Made by a program: the position numbers and the translations under genes | Shown here: piece by piece, positions 4,872 through 6,728 of the stretch | Layout: the number at the start of each line of letters is the position of its first letter | Position numbering within the stretch: the first letter of the stretch is position 1 | The notes under the pieces: model-generated | Told to the model about the DNA's origin: nothing | The model's database searches: none | The model's input: only the letters and a program-made list of their open reading frames with translations | Source of the DNA: Hydrogenothermaceae bacterium | GTDB lineage: Bacteria; Aquificota; Aquificia; Aquificales; Hydrogenothermaceae | DNA length: 6,728 nt | Reading direction: 5' to 3' | NCBI GenBank assembly: GCA_026984355.1 | Contig: JALSSG010000253.1 | Coordinates: 1 to 6,728 of the forward strand

Positions 4872-5780
4872 ATGTCTACTCAACAATTCATAACACAGAC
4901 TATAACAGATAAGATAAACTTATACATTAAAAAACTCAAAAAATCAGGTTTATCAGAGAAAAGCATAGAAACCTATAAAAACTTGCTTAAACACTTTGAA
5001 ATATGGGCTGAAGATTATGGCTTACTTTCTGATAACCTAGTGATTATGGAAACAGACATAGAAAAGTTTATTGATTATCTGAAGTCTAAAAATCTATCTC
5101 CCACCACTATTAGGATGGTCTTAAACAGAACAAAAGAATTTATAGAATTTACAGGTGGCAAATGGTATGCAGACAAAAGAATTTATAGAGAAAGGTCGAA
5201 AACTGAAAATGCAAAGCCTTTTAGTGAGCTGGAACTAAAACAAATACTTAATTACCTAAAAAATACAAATAAGATTTATTACTACCTCGCTTTAACCTTA
5301 TATGGATTTGGATTAAGAGTATCGGAAGCTGTGCAACTGCTACCTGATGATATTATAGAGAAAGAAAACCAGATATTTGTAAGAGTTAGACCAGAGATTT
5401 CTAAATTTAATAAATCAAGAGAAGCTCCTTTAATCTTGAAAGGAGAATATAGAGATGATTTTATAGACTTTATAGTAAAGAGAAAACATCCAAAACTGAA
5501 AGATAAAACTTTATTTACATACTACAATGATGTTCAAAAAAGGATAATAACCATTGATAGGCACAATGTTAAATCTTACTTCCATAAACTTTCAAAACAG
5601 CTTCAGATAAACATAACAGCTCACAGATTTAGAGATACTTACATAAGCTATATGGTAGCTAAAGGGATAAAGCCCCTTACTGTAGCAAAATGGGTAGGAC
5701 ACAAAGATATAAATACAACTTTAAAGTATTATGCAAAGTTAACCACTAAAGACGAATTAGATGAACTGCAAAAGATTTGA
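4872..5780 (+). CDS. Tyrosine recombinase (phage-integrase/Xer type)
   Basis: 302-aa site-specific recombinase that cuts and rejoins DNA through a phosphotyrosine link. The N-terminal SAM-like core-binding domain spans about 10-95 (YIKKLKKSGLSEKSIETYKN, then LSPTTIRMVLNRTKEF). The catalytic domain follows with all expected residues: R149 (YGFGLRVSEA), a beta-hairpin Lys (K178 or K181), H251 and R254 (HRFRDT), H277 (WVGHKD) and nucleophile Y286 (TTLKYYAKL, nine residues after H277). The length matches XerC/XerD and short archaeal-type integrases. No good Shine-Dalgarno precedes the ATG, only an A-rich leader of 24 bases after the previous stop, so translation may be low or coupled. It lies in the middle of a toxin-antitoxin-like run rather than beside the tRNA, so it may act as a cassette recombinase; no att site is visible. 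Confidence 0.93.
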   Translation: MSTQQFITQTITDKINLYIKKLKKSGLSEKSIETYKNLLKHFEIWAEDYGLLSDNLVIMETDIEKFIDYLKSKNLSPTTIRMVLNRTKEFIEFTGGKWYADKRIYRERSKTENAKPFSELELKQILNYLKNTNKIYYYLALTLYGFGLRVSEAVQLLPDDIIEKENQIFVRVRPEISKFNKSREAPLILKGEYRDDFIDFIVKRKHPKLKDKTLFTYYNDVQKRIITIDRHNVKSYFHKLSKQLQINITAHRFRDTYISYMVAKGIKPLTVAKWVGHKDINTTLKYYAKLTTKDELDELQKI

Positions 5781-5801
5781 ATTATTTAAGAGGTAATAAA
5801 G

Positions 5802-6026
5802 ATGATAAATGAAAAAGAGCTTATAAGGGAAATAGAAAATGATGAATGGAAACCTGTGAAAAATATAGAAGAAGAAAATAATAAACTAAAGAAAGCTGTA
5901 AAAGATAGAAAAGAAGAAACTAATATTAAACTGTCGGAAAATAACATAAACCTGATTTTAAGTGAAAGTTCTTTAAAAAAGGACTGGTTATCTCTAGAGG
6001 AGGATAAAGTCTGGGAGGAGTTATAA
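5802..6026 (+). CDS. Small antitoxin-like protein, apparently chimeric
   Basis: 74 aa, acidic and charged, with strong Shine-Dalgarno AAGAGGT at 5788-5794. Residues 1-45 (ELIREIENDEWKPVKNIEEE, then NIKLSENNINLI) resemble the N-terminus of small CopG/ribbon-helix-helix-type antitoxins of RelE-like systems, where a similar run leads into the DNA-binding strand. The helices that should follow are missing. Instead residues 53-74 (LSESSLKKDWLSLEEDKVWEEL) look like the toxin-wrapping tail of MazE/DUF2281-type antitoxins. The protein therefore looks like a fusion or internal-deletion product. It starts 21 bases after the integrase and its stop overlaps the next start by one base (TAATG). No recognisable MazF or RelE toxin follows directly. 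Confidence 0.7.
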   Translation: MINEKELIREIENDEWKPVKNIEEENNKLKKAVKDRKEETNIKLSENNINLILSESSLKKDWLSLEEDKVWEEL

Positions 6027-6445
6027 TGAACTTTAAATATAAGGATAAACTGGGGTTTCAAATTTTGATGATAGGAAAACAAGCAGTAAAAAAAGCACAA
6101 AAGGAAAGTTTAGAAAAGGGTGTTCCAAATGTTTATTGCACGAAAGATGGTGTTTTATACTTTCAACTTCCCGATGGAACCATAACAACAGAGATACCAG
6201 AAATTTATAAGAAAATGGAAGAAAGTCAGTATGTAGAGTTTTTTGAGGAGATAAATAACGTTCCTGAAATAGAAGGGTTTAAATTAATAGAGCCTCCAGA
6301 TGGAGTAGAGGCTGATATCTCATTAAAAATAAAACTAAAACCTGATGTTAACAGGTGGAAGGCTCAGGAGAAAATACAGAATATAAGATGGAAATACAGT
6401 AAGTTAGATAATCCACTAACTTTATATATTGAATTTGAGCAGTAA
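6026..6445 (+). CDS. Protein of unknown function, 139 aa
   Basis: Excellent Shine-Dalgarno GGGAGGAG at 6013-6020, five bases before the ATG, inside the end of the previous gene (TAATG overlap). Two parts are visible. Residues 15-56 (GKQAVKKAQKESLEKGVPNVY, then DGVLYFQLPDGTITTE) form a helix followed by a short hairpin, the kind of segment often found in small antitoxin-type proteins with 'GIPNVY-x-NGKIYYELPNGEI'. Residues 80-139 look like an alpha/beta segment (ADISLKIKLKP, WKAQEKIQNIRWKY, LTLYIEFEQ). No catalytic motif, signal peptide or membrane segment was recognised. It precedes the second copy of the small helical protein by three bases and may be its functional partner. Confidence 0.75.
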   Translation: MNFKYKDKLGFQILMIGKQAVKKAQKESLEKGVPNVYCTKDGVLYFQLPDGTITTEIPEIYKKMEESQYVEFFEEINNVPEIEGFKLIEPPDGVEADISLKIKLKPDVNRWKAQEKIQNIRWKYSKLDNPLTLYIEFEQ

Positions 6446-6448
6446 AAG

Positions 6449-6728
6449 ATGAATTTAGATACACAGGAACTATTGAGAAGATATAAGATAGATGTTGAAC
6501 ATATAAACCTGGAAGATACCTTTGACCTTGAGAATACGTTTTATAAAAGACAAGAGTTAATTAAAAGATTTAATACATTAACCTTGAAAGAATTATCTGA
6601 ATTTTTAAAATTAGAAAAAGAAATAGCAAAACACATTCCAGAAATTAAAAAGAAATACTGCCCTTTTTTACGAAAAAGTCATTGAACCAGCAACCAAAGA
6701 ACTGCAGGAAAAAATAGAATATTTTAGG
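6449..6728 (+). pseudogene. Second copy of the small helical protein, frameshifted, runs off window
   Basis: Paralogue of the protein at 4545. The intact frame gives 78 aa to TGA at 6683-6685: QELLRRYKIDVE, FYKRQELIKRFN, LTLKELSEFLKLEKEIAKH, KKKY and then an unrelated CPFLRKSH. Just after KKKY the other frame continues the family C-terminus: FYEKVIEPATKELQEK up to the last base. This matches YEKTIEP of the paralogue at the same distance from KY. A one-base insertion, most simply in the T6 run at 6664-6669, explains the break. It could be a real mutation, a sequencing error, or transcript slippage on the T run. The ATG follows the previous stop by three bases with no Shine-Dalgarno, so translation is probably coupled. 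Confidence 0.75.

Noticed and set aside
5786..6100. Minus-strand 104-aa frame
   Set aside because: Antisense shadow of the antitoxin-like gene and the next gene start, both of which have strong ribosome sites; product is a Ser/Phe-rich run.
2636..6728. A second copy of the tRNA-fMet 3' end as an attachment site
   Set aside because: By eye no copy of the T-arm to CCA sequence was found to the right of the tRNA. If it exists it lies beyond the window.

Overview
The window is AT-rich bacterial DNA. The style of its proteins suggests a thermophilic member of the Aquificales (Hydrogenothermaceae-like). Signs of this are Lys/Glu/Ile-rich proteins, an archaeal-type Fe/Mn superoxide dismutase, a compact soluble pyrophosphatase and many small toxin-antitoxin-like genes. 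The assignment is an inference from character; no search was possible. The window divides sharply into a housekeeping left part (1-2635) and an accessory right part (2636-6728).

Left part, all on the plus strand: the C-terminal three quarters of an ArsB/NhaD-family ion transporter (cut by the window edge); a Fe/Mn superoxide dismutase with a terminator hairpin; an inorganic pyrophosphatase with an extended -10 promoter; then three tRNA genes, Pro(UGG), Arg(UCU) and initiator Met(CAU). Two near-identical promoters (TTGAAA, 17 bp, TATATT) precede tRNA-Pro and tRNA-fMet. The first has its -35 box on the stop codon of the pyrophosphatase gene.

Right part: this looks like a decayed and still modular island that begins exactly at the 3' end of the initiator tRNA. 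First come gene debris (the antisense C-terminal remnant of a probable large serine recombinase, and a short P-loop ATPase scrap) and a non-coding stretch with hairpins and three copies of TAAGGTT. Next is an MNT/HEPN toxin-antitoxin pair: the MNT nucleotidyltransferase gene is intact, but the HEPN gene carries two in-frame stop codons.

Then a strong promoter drives a tightly packed run of six genes to the window end: a candidate BECR-fold RNase-like protein, a small helical protein, a tyrosine recombinase with all catalytic residues, a small antitoxin-like protein, an unknown 139-aa protein, and a second copy of the small helical protein, broken by a one-base frameshift in a T6 run. The most unusual point is that the two small helical proteins are clearly paralogous, yet each follows an unrelated partner gene on either side of the integrase. 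This looks like an interchangeable partner or antitoxin module in a recombinase-linked cassette.
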